A DNA stretch of 64,000 nucleotides from Phymatolithon calcareum (GCA_977006965.1 OZ345366.1:2809001-2873000); one strand, 5' to 3'. Numbered from the stretch's first letter, positions 1-11,460 are shown. Notes: a model not told the origin generated them from the sequence alone. A program made the numbers and translations.

Positions 1-740
1 AGCGGGAGGCGACACCACTTACCCTACGTCGCGAGTAGGGGGAGACATCAGCTAGCGATCCGACCATTGGTTGCCATCTCCGCGAAACGCAATAGAGCTC
101 TGGCGAGCATAGCGTTTGGCACTGGCAGGTTACCGGTCCAAGTTTTGTCCCCGTCCACGACCGGAGCGCGTTCCCGTTCCACTCCTTGTACTAAAAGTGA
201 ATTGTATCAATATACGGTTCAGTCAAGTTCATTAAATCCGCGAATATCCTAATTAGCGGTCCGCAGCTTAACATCTTGAAGACCAGCGACACTGCTTCCA
301 CGTAGTGCTGCTGCACTCCGACGTGCAAACCACCTGGGAAAAAATGGAATCCAGCCCAGAACTTCGTTCAAGATCCAGAAGAGAAGCGCATGGCGACAGA
401 AGCTTGTATTTTGGCGCGCAATGCAACACAACCAGCGGATATCGAAATATGGAAGGATAGAAGTGTCGGAAAAGTACTTCATGAATTTGTCTACGACCTG
501 AATCATGGAGACCGAGTCTCCGCGAAATGGGATGAAGGTTGGTACATTGCGACTTTGAGCAAATTCAACCCCACCTAGTACCAGAACCGCGAAGAAGCGA
601 AACGGATTGAGTCTCGACACGGCAGGCCCCCGGATGTCCTACGACGACGGAGACGAGCATGCCTACTCAATGACCCCGACCGCCTCGAAACAACGCGATA
701 TCGTGTGCGACGAGGATGGTGACACACTCAACATGTATCG
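1..740. other. no recognised gene
   Basis: Only short open frames occur here (for example 390-578 on the plus strand and 249-620 on the minus strand), and none shows a domain I recognise. The stretch lies just upstream of RNase H remains, so it may hold older, unreadable parts of the same retrotransposon. Confidence 0.4.
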
Positions 741-744
741 CACC

Positions 745-1510
745 ATCTCATTCCAGGTCGGCGGAGCTGGGATTCTGATTTTGCGCGGTCAAGAAGCTGT
801 TGCGGAAGCATCGCTGGTCGCTGGGTCTGCTGGCTCTCCATTCGCCATTGAGGCATTTGCCGCCGTGCATGCATTTCAAACAGTGTCAATCCTACAGATT
901 TCCAGCAGCAGCACCATCAGATGGTTTGTGACAGCCGTAGCTGCATAGACGCGCTCATCGGACATTCGCGGATGTTTGGTGACATGGTGCGGAATCTATG
1001 GAATCTTATGGAATATTTTCATGCGAGGTTCACATAGACTGTGTTTGGATACTGAGTCACTTCTGCGTCGCGAAGAATGAGGCCGCTGATGAGCTCGCGC
1101 GCCGTGGAATTTTGGAATCGAGTCTGGTGTTGTATCAAGCGATACCTCTCACTTTGGACGCAGCACGATCCATTATCAAGCCGCCCCTAGAAGAAAACCA
1201 GTGAGCCTATCTGCGCTGCCGTAAGATCTGCGCATCTCGCAGACGTGTAGAGGTGGTACTGCACCAGCTCGTAGTGAATTGCTGTTCTATTGTGGCAAGC
1301 TTTCACCATGGACACAGCGAGGATGAACCGCTTCTCTACGACCCAGTGTGCAAAATGTACCCGTAGGGCGTTACGGAGACTTTGGAACACCTAATTATGA
1401 GCTGTCCTGGTCGGGCTACCTCTCGACGGCAATTCGTCGGAAGAATTCGCGGCAAAGCGGTAGAAGATGTGTGCGTGGAGACACCCGTCCACAATGAGAG
1501 CTTGCTTTAG
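745..1510 (+). pseudogene. non-LTR retrotransposon RNase H plus zinc-knuckle tail, broken
   Basis: Pieces of one RNase H domain can be followed through three frames. A GAGILI start with a following FAIEAF (the AE-type helix) lies around 765-880. CDSRSCIDAL, the strand carrying a catalytic Asp, lies at 927-956. SHFCVAKNEAADELAR, the C-terminal H..NE.AD motif, lies at about 1055-1102. After another shift, QCAKC and then TETLEHLIMSCP (1373-1410) match the cysteine/histidine tail that follows RNase H in many non-LTR elements, ending at a stop at 1508-1510. Several frameshifts make it dead. It precedes, rather than follows, the RT at 1602, so it probably belongs to a different copy from that RT. 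Confidence 0.7.
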
Positions 1511-1601
1511 GGTAAGTTCTGGCGTTAAATTAACGCCTTATGCATTAAAGAAAAAAGTATGGAATGACTGTAGTCTAAATCATTTAAAATTGGCAAGGTG
1601 A

Positions 1602-3389
1602 ATGGAAAAGCATTATAATTTGAGCCGACTCACAATATCGCTGAGGCGGCACATTACTAGGGCATTCAACCGAGCACCAAAAGGGAAGGCGGTCGGCCCT
1701 GACGGAGTGGCAGTTGAAATGATGCATGCGAATAAGGAAGCCGGATTGTGTATATTGATAGCCTTATGGGAGACATGTGGAAGGCTCAAATGTCTTCCGC
1801 GAGCGTGGCGTCAAGCTACTCTGATCCCTCTGTACAAGAAAGGCCCACCCCATGTTGCAGCGAACTACAGACCTATATCGCTATTAAGCCAAGCCAGGAA
1901 AATCATCGATTCCGCACTCGACTCATACATAAGGGAACACTACCGTTTCAACAGTGCCCAGCTAGGTTTCCGAAAAGACAAGAGCACATATATTGCGATA
2001 CTCCGTGCAAAATGTGCCATGAAAGATGGGCATCCTTTTGTCGCGGTTCTTGACCTCTCTGCAGCATATGATAGGGTGCCACGAGACATCCTCATGAAAA
2101 GACTCGAGCAGAAGCTACCCGACGAAATAGCAAGGATGGTGGCATATCTTCTGAAACCCTCGTGGGTTACGTCAGCAGGCGATGATACACGAACGTGGTG
2201 CATTATCGATCGAGGAGTACCTCAAGGGTCCCCACTGAGCCCGTGCCTGTACAATATCTTCATGGATACATTCGCGGAAGCGGTCTCCAAGGTCCCCAGT
2301 GACGTCTCTGAAAATCCAGCGCAACTGTTCGCTGACGATGCCCAGCTGCAATCAAAGGATGGAGAAGGAATGCAGAAGCTACTTGATATAGCGACTACCT
2401 GGGCGAAGGAAAATGGTATGACCTGGAACACAAAGCCAGGAAAGAGCGAGATCCTTAAATACAAGGGACTCAGGAAACACACCTTCCACATTGCGGGTCG
2501 AGTTCTTCATCAAGCTTGGAGGCTCTCGTATCTCGGTATAAGCATGAACCACAAAGGCGTAACAGACGACATGGCGTTATCAAGAGTACGAAATGCAGTG
2601 GGGTGCATACACAAACTGCGGGATATTGGAGTCAATGTTCGAGGCTTTCAGCCGGTGACATGCATTAGAATCTTCAAGTCGCTTATTTTGCCAAAGTGGG
2701 AGTACGTACTCCACGTCACGCCTCTGACAAAGCGATTACAATCAGCAATCGAATCTGCAGAAGGTTTATTCTTCAAGTATGTTTTTGGGACATTTGCCCA
2801 GCACCGCCATGGAAGAATGCGAGTTCTGTGCCGACTAGAACCACCTGCCATGAGGAGAAGACACCAAGCAGAAAGGTTCTCTGCGAGTCTAGTGAAACAG
2901 AAGAAGCGCCTCGACGAAGCAGATGAGTATTCTGGGAGAGATGAAGACATTAAGGAGGCAACCAAGGACATAGAGTGCCTCAAGAAATATGAAGATCTGC
3001 AGCAAGCTCTCGACAAAGCCAAGGAGGACTCAGTCTCAAAGAAAGGGCGACGAAATGAAAGAATTGAGTTATGGGCAGAGGAAGAAGAGGGAAGATCGCT
3101 CGAGATACCAACTGATTCGAACAATCTACCGATGGTTCTCCGCGTAAGAGAAAGATCTACACGATTGCGATGCCTACGGCTGATATTCAATAGAACACCT
3201 CTTTGGAGAAAATCAGTACTTGGTGCATACTTTGGTGTCACAGCCGTGATTGAGCTGGTCGCGCTCCAACGCATTCTATCTTCATCCAAGATTAGTCCTG
3301 AAATTGAATATGAATGTAAGCGACTAACTGGAGCTCTTGTTGGGAGAGAAATACGAATCAAGGATATACTGAACAGTCAAACTACGTGA
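1602..3389 (+). CDS. non-LTR retrotransposon reverse transcriptase
   Basis: A 595-residue open frame from the ATG at 1602. It carries the usual non-LTR RT blocks in order: KAVGPDGV (about residues 28-35), a fingers block with ANYRPISLLS (about 87-96), GFRKDKST, the first catalytic Asp block LDLSAAYDRV (about 153-162), GVPQGSPLSP (about 204-213) and the catalytic FADD (about 241-244). A thumb follows, with WRLSYLGI. The C-terminal 200 residues are charged and partly coiled-coil-like, and contain no RNase H. The protein would copy its own RNA at a nicked target in the nucleus. No endonuclease is visible upstream, so the element is either 5'-truncated or starts earlier in broken frames. The RT core looks intact, unlike its neighbours. 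Confidence 0.85.
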   Translation: MEKHYNLSRLTISLRRHITRAFNRAPKGKAVGPDGVAVEMMHANKEAGLCILIALWETCGRLKCLPRAWRQATLIPLYKKGPPHVAANYRPISLLSQARKIIDSALDSYIREHYRFNSAQLGFRKDKSTYIAILRAKCAMKDGHPFVAVLDLSAAYDRVPRDILMKRLEQKLPDEIARMVAYLLKPSWVTSAGDDTRTWCIIDRGVPQGSPLSPCLYNIFMDTFAEAVSKVPSDVSENPAQLFADDAQLQSKDGEGMQKLLDIATTWAKENGMTWNTKPGKSEILKYKGLRKHTFHIAGRVLHQAWRLSYLGISMNHKGVTDDMALSRVRNAVGCIHKLRDIGVNVRGFQPVTCIRIFKSLILPKWEYVLHVTPLTKRLQSAIESAEGLFFKYVFGTFAQHRHGRMRVLCRLEPPAMRRRHQAERFSASLVKQKKRLDEADEYSGRDEDIKEATKDIECLKKYEDLQQALDKAKEDSVSKKGRRNERIELWAEEEEGRSLEIPTDSNNLPMVLRVRERSTRLRCLRLIFNRTPLWRKSVLGAYFGVTAVIELVALQRILSSSKISPEIEYECKRLTGALVGREIRIKDILNSQTT

Positions 3390-3475
3390 GCTTAGAAAAT
3401 CGTGCGAAAGCGGCCCTGTTACTCTTCAAGAGAGGCCTTGGGAGCTTTTAAAATAAATCAACACATATCCCACAA
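3390..3475 (+). repeat. 3' end of the non-LTR element
   Basis: The segment after the RT stop ends in GGGAGCTTTTAAAATAAATC followed by AACACATATC. Nearly the same tail recurs inverted near 13.42-13.44 kb, which marks it as the conserved 3' UTR of this non-LTR family. There is no long poly(A) tail. Confidence 0.5.
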
Positions 3476-6355
3476 CATCGCTGAAAGGGACCGCATTGGG
3501 GGTGATGACCTAACAGCCCAAACTGCGTATTCATTAGTTTCAGTCTTCTTCTACCGCCATTGATACGTTCCACTGTCTTAGTCTATGGTTCCTTCTCAAT
3601 AAATCTACTAAAACTCAGAATTATGATTTTCCCGCAGCTAAGTGCGAGGAAAATCATACTTTTTTATTTTAAAAGACCTCAACGCCAGCGCTCGCATCTA
3701 CAATGCATTTTCTCCTGCAATGCGCTCCCAATTCTGGGAAGATAGTCCGCGCTATCATTGCCAGTCGCAGCAGTGGCTGAGCAGTGCCCTCTGAAGACAC
3801 TCCCCCAGGATCCTAGCTTGCGCAGGATCGCAGTGCCTGAAGAGCCAATCAACGAAGATGATAGCTAAAAAGAGTTTCCTGGCGGCCACGATAAACGTGG
3901 GGGATGGAAAGAAGCAAGGGCCTACGCACATAATCAAATCGAGAAAAACTTTTGCTCTGTTGTGAGAATCACTGAAACACTCTGCAAGATGGAAGCTAAA
4001 ATACACACGAACTATCCCCAGATTGGCGCTCCTCGACCTTTTCGACAATCCGCACGGCAAGCCCCTCGGCGGATTTGCATTGATTCTGGCGAATCCGGTA
4101 GGATTTCGACCAATCGGAAGTGAATACTTTCACGGTAGTGCTGAGCTGAACCCCAAGAGGCATGCACCATCCGCAGCACCTCCTTGCGAGGATCGGGAAC
4201 CATCCTCTCTCCCCTTAGGATCGCTCGGGTGCTCTCGACCCGAGGGCGGTCATAAAAAACCTCTTGGCAGTCCTCAGCACGTCCCGAACGATGGCAGAAG
4301 TACTCTACGCTAATCTAACGAAATTGAAGGGTGGGTGGGTGGAAAAGAAACGTATCCCGCGCTCCTTTCGCGGCGGTGCGAAGATTGAAGGTATGTCTTC
4401 AACAAAGAAAGGGCTTCGGGGTCACCCGTCAGCCTTGAAGTCGACGACAGGAGTGAGATTCAGAACTTGTCCGCCGGTTTCATCTTCGCTGACGCTCGCG
4501 GTGTCCGACTTAAGTACCGTTATCGTGGGGACGGAGATGCTCGCCATGCCGCTGATCGTCATCGCCACGGTGTCGCGATGCGACAGTGTCACCTCGGCGG
4601 CAGGTGTGCCGGACACGGAGCCGCTGACCGTCATCACTTCTGTCGCCGGTAGCGAGATCCAGGTGGCAGCTCGCGCAACGGAAGGTTGAAACGGGAACCA
4701 GTGTTTCGGTTGACGTGCGTGCACGCCAAAGCGGTTGGGAGTAGGATGAGGTATGAGAAAGATCCGTTATAATGCCACAGCTAAGCCACCGACCAGCTGT
4801 CTGTCCGCTTCGATCTCTAAAGTGTGTTCTGTTTGAAAATTGATATTTCGGTAGGCTGCATCTCTCCTAAGAGCTTTAGCCCTTGTAACAACCAGAGGTG
4901 TTACGAAAGGGAAAGATGGCAACATAGTGAGAAAAGAAATGGAACGGGTTGAAGAGCTTTCTCCTCGAGGTCTCTTAGCTCTTCGCTTTAGTCGTGGTTG
5001 CGATTAAAGTACAAACATAGATCTATGTTTATCATATTGTCTACACGTATGCCTAGCAGTGAGTGCTGGCATTGGCGATAGGATTCTCAACCGAAAGGCC
5101 GTGATCCAGTCGCAGGACTTGCTTTGGTGAAAGAACGGCTTAGCCGCCGCTACAGTCTTCGGCAAAAGCATCATCGAGAGTATGCGGAAGGAAGAAGGCC
5201 TGCACTGCAAGAAGAGGTGACGCTTCGAAAACAGTTAGGAAGAGTTATCCAATACAATCGAGTACGCGCAAGGGGCTCAGCTAGAATACCAGACAACGAG
5301 TAGAGCCGCCCTAGTGAGGGTAGCACCAGAGGAAGCCTTGCGCGTATATTCGTATGACTCCGGGGTTTTAAAAAAATAAATAAGTAAAAAATCTAAGGAT
5401 TTGTTTTTTAAAATCGAAAACGCAACGGAATTGATGCCCGTGCCAACGGGTACACAACGATGAGCTTTCCGATCTCCAAGTTTGTCGAAGTATTGGTATG
5501 TCATGTTTTGTCAAGCGGTGTGATGCACTAGACCGACTGATTGCTCAGCAGAGGACATCACTGATAACGGCGATCTCCTTTGTGGGGGATGTTCACGGCT
5601 GCGGAAGAGGACGTGCGGCTCGAGGGTATGCATCCGCGGTCCGAATCAGGCACTAGTCGCGATTTTGATCCCTGTAGAGAGAAGCACAGCGCTTGCGAGG
5701 CAGCTGAGAAGTACGGTTACCACCATCTCGAACTGCCCATTTTTGATGAATACGGAACGTGAAGCGAAGGAAGTGGCAAGTGCAATAAGCCACCTAATCA
5801 TATCACCTGGACGAATAAGAGCTGTTCAGAAACTCTCGCGACCTTTTCTGTTATGGCAATATCATTTTGAAGACGCGATGGACACGTTTGTGCTCAATTG
5901 ATAGGTAAGCACAAATGGCCCTCCGGCTACAGTAGCAGCTTGTTTCTGTTTGAAAATACTGTAGAAGATTGCCGCAAAGGTTTTGTAGATACAATCGGGC
6001 CCGAGCTCTGTACGCGACGGCCCAGGCGGCCCTCGGCGCTATTGGGCAACTATGCCGTACTGACGGTTCATTCCATGGAATGGAAAATCACGATTTTTTT
6101 CAACTTCTTAGTTTGCTATTTTCAAATAAGCCCTCAGTAACACTCCGAAGACTGTACGGCAGCAGATGAGTTGAATGGAGCATTTTATTGCCAGTGGGTT
6201 ATCTAAATTTAGTGCATCGTTGTAGCACACCATTTTGGCTTACCTGCATAGCAATAAGCTCTTCAACCGGGGCAGTTTTTAAATCGCAAACACTCCGTAA
6301 GATTAGTCTCTGTTCTACTCCGATCCCACTTCACCCGACAAGGTTGGCCTGCAAA
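3476..6355. other. no recognised gene
   Basis: Nearly 2.9 kb without a recognisable gene. The minus strand at 3655-3690 has another CTTTTAAAATAAA stretch that could be a non-LTR 3' scrap. A 100-residue minus-strand frame at 4422-4724 is rich in alternating T, V and S (TVSGSVSG, VAMTISGMASI), like a beta-rich extracellular repeat, but its plus-strand complement is also open, so I do not call a gene. The rest is short open frames with no motif. Confidence 0.35.
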
Positions 6356-7690
6356 ATGGTTGTCCCCCGCAAGCTGTGCGCACTCCTAGCGCGCACTGCA
6401 GCCTTTCTCGTGATGTGTGCGATCGGCCATGCCCAGCCGGATTCGTACCCGACAGATCAGTGGTTCTCCAAGCACGTGGACGCTGAGCCCATCATTCTCG
6501 AGCCGACCTCACCGCAGCTATCGCGAGTCGTCAAGCGTGGCGAGAAGTTTGGCTTCTGCGTTTGCTCCTCAACAGATCGCGGCCACCCACCACTAATTGA
6601 TCCTATCGCTCAGCACTACTCCACGATTCTAGCAAGTGTTTCTAAATTGAAACCAGGTTCAGAAGCAACAAGCAAGCTTCATGAAGTGCTTGAACAGGCC
6701 ATTCGGGCGCTGCGTGGAGAATATGGAGAAGAGGGGTTTGTAAATCTGGACGCTAAACTGCGTGCCGAGAAGAAGCCGAGCTACTGTCTGGTGGACAAAC
6801 GTTCTCAAAGATCAATGTATCCACTTGAAACCAAAGCGGCCCTCAAATCCGGTACTCGGGACTTCGTTTCCATGAAAGGTTGTGATACAAGCCATGAATT
6901 CGCCGCGAGTGCCAAAGCGCGCACTGAATTTGTCCCCGGGCCTGGGGCATCCCCCGCGTCTGAACCACCGAAAGCGGAACCTATGCCGAGTGCGAAGCCT
7001 CACTCGGAACCATCGGTCGCTGAATCCGTACAGGAAAAACCAGTAACCGCAACAAAGACTCCAGAAACAGGCGCTCCCGCCAAAACACCGACGGCAAACG
7101 TGCAACCCGACACATCGAGTGCGAATGGAACTGACGAGTCGCCACCAGTAGGCACTGTGGACGAGGGCTGCGTAGCGATCGAGCATCTCGGTTCGCACGC
7201 AGTGCAGCACATTGTGCCGCAGCTGAAGCTGGTGCTTTGCTCGCGCGGCTTCTGTGCAACTCCGAACCACGCCATTATTGTCGATGGTATTTGGACATCA
7301 ATGAAACTTCTATGCGCGGACGAATGGAAATGCACCTTAGAGTACCGGCTGGTGAATAATCTCAAGATCTCCGCTGGTACGAGACTCCGCTTCGACAACC
7401 ATATCGTTATCACTCCGTACGACATACGGTTCTGGATTTTGGTCCCATGGGTCATCCAAATGACACAAGACGCCATTGCGCTGGCCGCTTTCGCGCTGCA
7501 AATCGCCATTGCTCTTTCCGTAGTATTGCTGGCGAATGTGGGATTACAAATGTTCCACAAGGAAAGCCGCGTGGTGCATCGCTCAGTTGCGATTAGAGGG
7601 CCTGTGCACCTAGCGTTTTTGACTCTTGCTATTCCTATGCGAGCTCTAAGAAAGTGCAATCTCTGCGACACTGCTTTAGCGGAGGATTAG
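6356..7690 (+). CDS. predicted secreted or type I membrane protein, function unknown
   Basis: The open frame runs from 6188, but the ATG at 6356 is the better start because a textbook signal peptide follows directly: MVVPRKLC, then a hydrophobic core LLARTAAFLVMC, ending near AIGHAQ. That gives 444 residues. The mature part has a cysteine-containing N-terminal region (FCVCSSTD), a Pro/Ala/Glu/Ser-rich linker (about residues 200-265) and a second cysteine-containing domain with CSRGFC and CADEWKC. A single long hydrophobic helix follows (AIALAAFALQIAIALSVVLL, about residues 378-397), then a short basic tail. This suggests a surface or endomembrane protein. I do not recognise the family. The frame is uninterrupted, unlike the surroundings, so it is the best candidate for a live host gene. 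It ends about 50 bp before the LTR element. Confidence 0.6.
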   Translation: MVVPRKLCALLARTAAFLVMCAIGHAQPDSYPTDQWFSKHVDAEPIILEPTSPQLSRVVKRGEKFGFCVCSSTDRGHPPLIDPIAQHYSTILASVSKLKPGSEATSKLHEVLEQAIRALRGEYGEEGFVNLDAKLRAEKKPSYCLVDKRSQRSMYPLETKAALKSGTRDFVSMKGCDTSHEFAASAKARTEFVPGPGASPASEPPKAEPMPSAKPHSEPSVAESVQEKPVTATKTPETGAPAKTPTANVQPDTSSANGTDESPPVGTVDEGCVAIEHLGSHAVQHIVPQLKLVLCSRGFCATPNHAIIVDGIWTSMKLLCADEWKCTLEYRLVNNLKISAGTRLRFDNHIVITPYDIRFWILVPWVIQMTQDAIALAAFALQIAIALSVVLLANVGLQMFHKESRVVHRSVAIRGPVHLAFLTLAIPMRALRKCNLCDTALAED

Positions 7691-7736
7691 CAAGTAGTGG
7701 GGACTAGATTTTTAATGATTCGCATAAAAATACGAA

Positions 7737-7741
7737 ATACG
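7737..7741 (+). repeat. target-site duplication, left (ATACG)
   Basis: ATACG directly precedes the TG of the 5' LTR and recurs directly after the CA of the 3' LTR. A 5-bp duplication is typical of Ty3/gypsy integrases. Confidence 0.9.
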
Positions 7742-8119
7742 TGTAACAAGGCCATGCATGTAGCGCGTAAGTAGTGACAGCTTTGCTAGCTGTCAGCATG
7801 CACGTCTAGATGCTCCTGGAAGCATGCGAGAAATATCCAGAATATTCGAGCACATGCACTATCTGACGAATGCATTGCTGTAAGGAAATTTCTGGAGCTC
7901 TCTAGATAATTCGTATTTTAGGGTTTTATGATATTTGTCAGTTACGTGTAAGTAATTCAATGCCTATATAGGGCATACTCTAGTTCCGACTAGCGGACTG
8001 GAGCCAAGCACAAATCCAACCAAGTCAAGTGAGGTAAAGTCAACAAACCTCTACTAAGCTCATCTTATCACTACCGATACTGTGCCTGTCAACGCTAAGC
8101 TCGATCAACATCCGTTTCA
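7742..8119 (+). repeat. 5' LTR
   Basis: 378 bp, beginning TGTAACAAGG and ending ATCCGTTTCA. It pairs with 12794-13171 over its full length with seven substitutions and no gaps. At all seven positions this copy has C where the 3' copy has A or T. Confidence 0.95.
7963..7971 (+). promoter_or_regulatory. LTR TATA-like box
   Basis: CCTATATAG lies about 150 bp before the 5' LTR end and is conserved in the 3' LTR (about 13015-13023). It is the likely core promoter for genomic RNA. Confidence 0.5.
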
Positions 8120-8137
8120 CTGGTAGCACCGGCTCTC
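8120..8137 (+). other. primer-binding site
   Basis: CTGGTAGCACCGGCTCTC follows the LTR end immediately. TGGTAGCACC is of the TGG... type, complementary to a tRNA 3' end that carries CCA. Which tRNA it is cannot be decided here. Confidence 0.6.
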
Positions 8138-8637
8138 TTAGCGCCGAACGTCGGTACGTGAGTTTGGCAATATTTTCGTGGTTTCTGTTCGTGATTTATT
8201 CAAGGTTCGAAGTCGTCGTTTCTGTTCTTGGCTCTGTTGGTGGTTCGAAACCAACATTTGTTATTGTGCTTCAAGTTTATTGTTCAAGGTTCTGAGATCG
8301 TTATTCAAGGTTCAAAAATCATTTTTTGTGATTCAAGTTTAAGGTTCGTGTTGAGCTGTTCGTGGTTCGCGGATCTTGTTTACCAGAGTCCCGTTTTGAA
8401 AACTAAGAACGCGACTGTGTCTGAGGGCTGGAGTGCCAGACACTAACTATTTCTCAACTGAGGGCAGGAGTGCCAGGTGAATCTCGAGGTTTTATTCTCG
8501 GCGCCGAGTCGCCCAAAGTATCCTCAAGAATCCCATTCGTCTATTGGGTGTCACCTAGGACGACTGACAGGGTCACGGATTCGAGTAACGCTAATACGGG
8601 TTTAATCAGGTAGGAGAAAGATCCTTTTTGGTGAAAA

Positions 8638-9935
8638 TGTCGTTGTTCAAGGTTAATAAGCCCCCAACGTTCGATGGTTCAAGGGATGAATTCAAGGTCC
8701 ACTCGTGGTTGTATCAGGTCAAGCAGTACATCACGCTGGCTCAAGTTGGAAATAACACCGTTCAACTCGATGACCCGACAAAAATATCCTTCGCATCCAC
8801 CTTCACTGGAAACGCTGCAAACTGGTGGTACTTGCTTGTTAGTACAAACCAGATTCCGACGACATGCGAAACGTTCGAGAGCGCTTTGAAAAGAGAATTT
8901 ATTCCTTTTGACAGTGTTCAAAGGTCAAGGGATAAATTGCGCAAGCTCTATCAGCGCACATCGGTTTCTGAGTACCTCTCCGAATTCAGAAACATTGTTC
9001 TCACGATCCCAGGCGTTAGTGAAGGAGAAATGGTCGACAGATTCTGTCAGGCACTCAAGCCCCAGGTTCGACTGGAAGTCCTGAAATCGGGAGTTATGAC
9101 CATGGATGAAGTAGCAAGGATAGCGTTGAACGTTGACAGTGCTTCGTTCAACGCGGGAATGATTTCGTCTCAACCAAGGTCGGATCCCTTCGCTGGTCCT
9201 CGCTATAACGGACCGGCGCCCATGGAAATTGGTAACGTGGAGCGTCGAGATCATCAACTCGGAAGCGATGCAAGGCGTACAGACGACAGGAAGTTTAATG
9301 CGTGTTATACGTGCCATAAAGAAGGATGTCGCCCCTGGAGACATAAGCAGAGGCGAGGACACAATGACCAAAGTTTGGAAAATCGAAGGAGGGCGGTCCG
9401 ATTCGGAAATGTGGATACCGAAAGGAGGCCGAGTGGCGCTGGAAAGCAGATTGAGCGCACTCAACTGAATCATTATTCGAGTGGCCTAGATTCTCTTGTG
9501 GCAGAAGTCAAGCAGCTTCGCAAAGAAATTCAGGACATAAGGCTGGATACGAAAAAAGCCCTTTGTTCTGCGTCGATGACTACTGCTGTTCGTGATCATG
9601 ACGATTGCACTCTCACTGATGACATTACAGCAAAGGACTTGATAATAATCGACGGTATACTCAACGGAAAGAAAGTGCGAGTACTCAAGGAAGACGTTTG
9701 CAATACGAACATTGTATCAAGAGAACTTTTCAAGGCAAACCGAAACCTTTTTCGTGCCGTGCGAAGAAGGGTGGAAGTAAAACAATCAAAGGAGAAGACA
9801 TTGGAGAAATCATCCGAGGTGATACAAGGAGAAACGCTTCGTTTAGGCCCACATTCGTACTCTTCGAATTGGGTCGTTGCAAGTTATCCTTGGAATGCCA
9901 TGGCATGTGGCCCACAGACCGAAAATCGATTATGA
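8638..9935 (+). pseudogene. gypsy Gag with C-terminal degenerate protease
   Basis: The frame starts at the ATG at 8637-8639 (MSLFKVNKPP). Residues 1-200 are a Ty3/gypsy Gag capsid region, with a WLYQVKQY segment, an AANWW segment and EYLSEFRNIV. A zinc knuckle starts as CYTCHKEG (near 9304) but continues CRPWRHK, so the CCHC spacing is lost. From about residue 330 the aspartic protease begins (DLIIIDGILNGKKVRV). The catalytic Asp-x-Gly loop reads KEDVCN where a D-(S/T/D)-G would be expected, so protease activity is probably lost. The frame ends at TGA 9933-9935; the same frame continues into RT after one further stop. Confidence 0.85.
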
Positions 9936-10025
9936 AAATCAGGCTGTGGAAGGTCGTGCTTTCCAAATTCCAGTTATGAAGACTCCACATACCGAAGAAG
10001 GCCAGATACAAGTGACAAGCCTTAG

Positions 10026-11117
10026 TATCCGAAAATTCCGATCGATGATAAGGAAAAAAAGGGAAAAGAGGCCTTTCAAGTGTTCAAGGCTGTTCCGATC
10101 AACGTGATGAAGAACTCAGAGAATGGAGTGAAGACAAAGGAGCAGCTATTGAATTGCTCAAATCCAAATCTGAGGAAAATTCTGTGCAAGTTCGACGTTG
10201 TGTTTCAAGAAGAGCATCCTGATGGACTATCCCCGGAAAGGTTCGTTGATCATGAAATTGAGGTTGATAAGGAAGCAAAGCCGCTACATCGTCCACTCTA
10301 TCAGTTATCTCCTTTAGAGTTGGATGCGGCAAAGAGATATGTTGAGGAGTTGCTGCGGAAGGGAAAGATTCGCCCGAGAAAATCTCCGTATGGCGCTTCC
10401 TTGTTCTTTGTGAAGGAAAAAGATAAACCGTTGCGTGGTGTTGTTGAATACCGTGCTTTGAATCGAATTACAGAGCGAAACAATGCTCCGCATCCTCGGT
10501 CGGACGAGATGCTCGATATGCTTGGTGACGCTCGTGCGTTTTCGAAGTTGGATCTGAAAACTGGATTTCATCAGATTCGCGTTCGTCCAGAAGACATCGA
10601 AAAAACTGCGTTCAATACGAAGTACGGTCAATTTGAGTACTTGGTGATGCCGATGGGATTGTGCAATGCACCTGCCACGTTCCAATCACTGATGAATCGT
10701 ATCTTCTATGACTGCATTGATGACCTCCTAGTCGTGTACATGGACGATCTGCTCATCTTCAGCAAGGATGAGGCTTCACACCTTAAGCATATTGAGACGG
10801 TTTTATCTCGCCTCAAAGATCATGAGTTGTGTGTGTCGCCGAAGATGTGCGATTTTCTGAAAGACGAAATTGAATTCTTGGGACTCATAGTCGAAAAGAA
10901 TGGAGTTCGCGTCGATCTACAGAAAGTTGAAGTGTTTGAAAAATGGCCGAAACCGAGCACTCTGACTGATATTCGAAGCTTTTTGGGTCTGATACAGTTC
11001 TTTCGACGTTTTATCAAGAACTTCTCGAAAATCGCAGTGCCGCTGACAAACCTGATGAAAAAGGACCAGGGTATCCAAAAATGGGATTCCAGATGTGATG
11101 AGGCGTTTGATCGCTGA
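10026..11117 (+). pseudogene. gypsy reverse transcriptase
   Basis: In the same frame as Gag, open after the TAG at 10023-10025. It carries canonical Ty3/gypsy RT: a fingers block (LRKGKIRPRKSPYGA), KLDLKTGFHQIR with the first catalytic Asp, FEYLVMPMGLCNAPATFQ, and VYMDDLLIF with the intact YMDD pair. The thumb EFLGLIVEKNGV and the connection SFLGLIQFFRRFI follow. It stops at 11115-11117 just inside the RT-RNase H junction (KKDQGIQKW). The catalytic core itself looks intact, so damage is mainly in the neighbouring domains. Confidence 0.9.
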
Positions 11118-11460
11118 AGTTTGCAATTACATGTGCTCCGATCCTGGTATCTCCTGACTGGAAAAATTCGTGCAGAGGACATATCAATGCCTCTACATAT
11201 GCTGTCGGAGGTACATTGACACAACTGCATGAGGAGGGAAACGATCGTGTAATTGCATTCTATTCCAAGAAGCTGAGTCCAGCCAAGCAAAACTACACTG
11301 CAAATGATCTTGAGCTAATGGGTCTCATATACGTCTTGCAGCGATTTCGATGCTATCTGGGAGGGACAAGTTTCGAGATATTCACGGATAACCAAGTGCT
11401 CAAGCACTTATTTTCAAAGTAGAAACTAAACCGGAAAGAGGCAAGGTGGTTGGAGACTCC
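11118..11460 (+). pseudogene. gypsy RNase H remnant
   Basis: After the RT stop the reading moves to another frame. At 11216-11422 it reads EEGNDRVIAFYSKKLSPAKQ, then NYTANDLELMGLIYVL with the catalytic Glu region and EIFTDNQVLKHLF with the TD(N) catalytic Asp. A TAG follows at once where the domain would continue. The first catalytic Asp strand is blurred by stops between 11118 and 11215. Confidence 0.8.

Noticed and set aside
4422-4724. Beta-rich secreted repeat protein on the minus strand
   Set aside because: The complementary strand is equally open and there is no signal peptide or homologous motif.
8220-8260. tRNA-like B-box sequences (GGTTCGAA)
   Set aside because: No A box or cloverleaf can be drawn around them; they belong to repeated GGTTC motifs in the retrotransposon leader.
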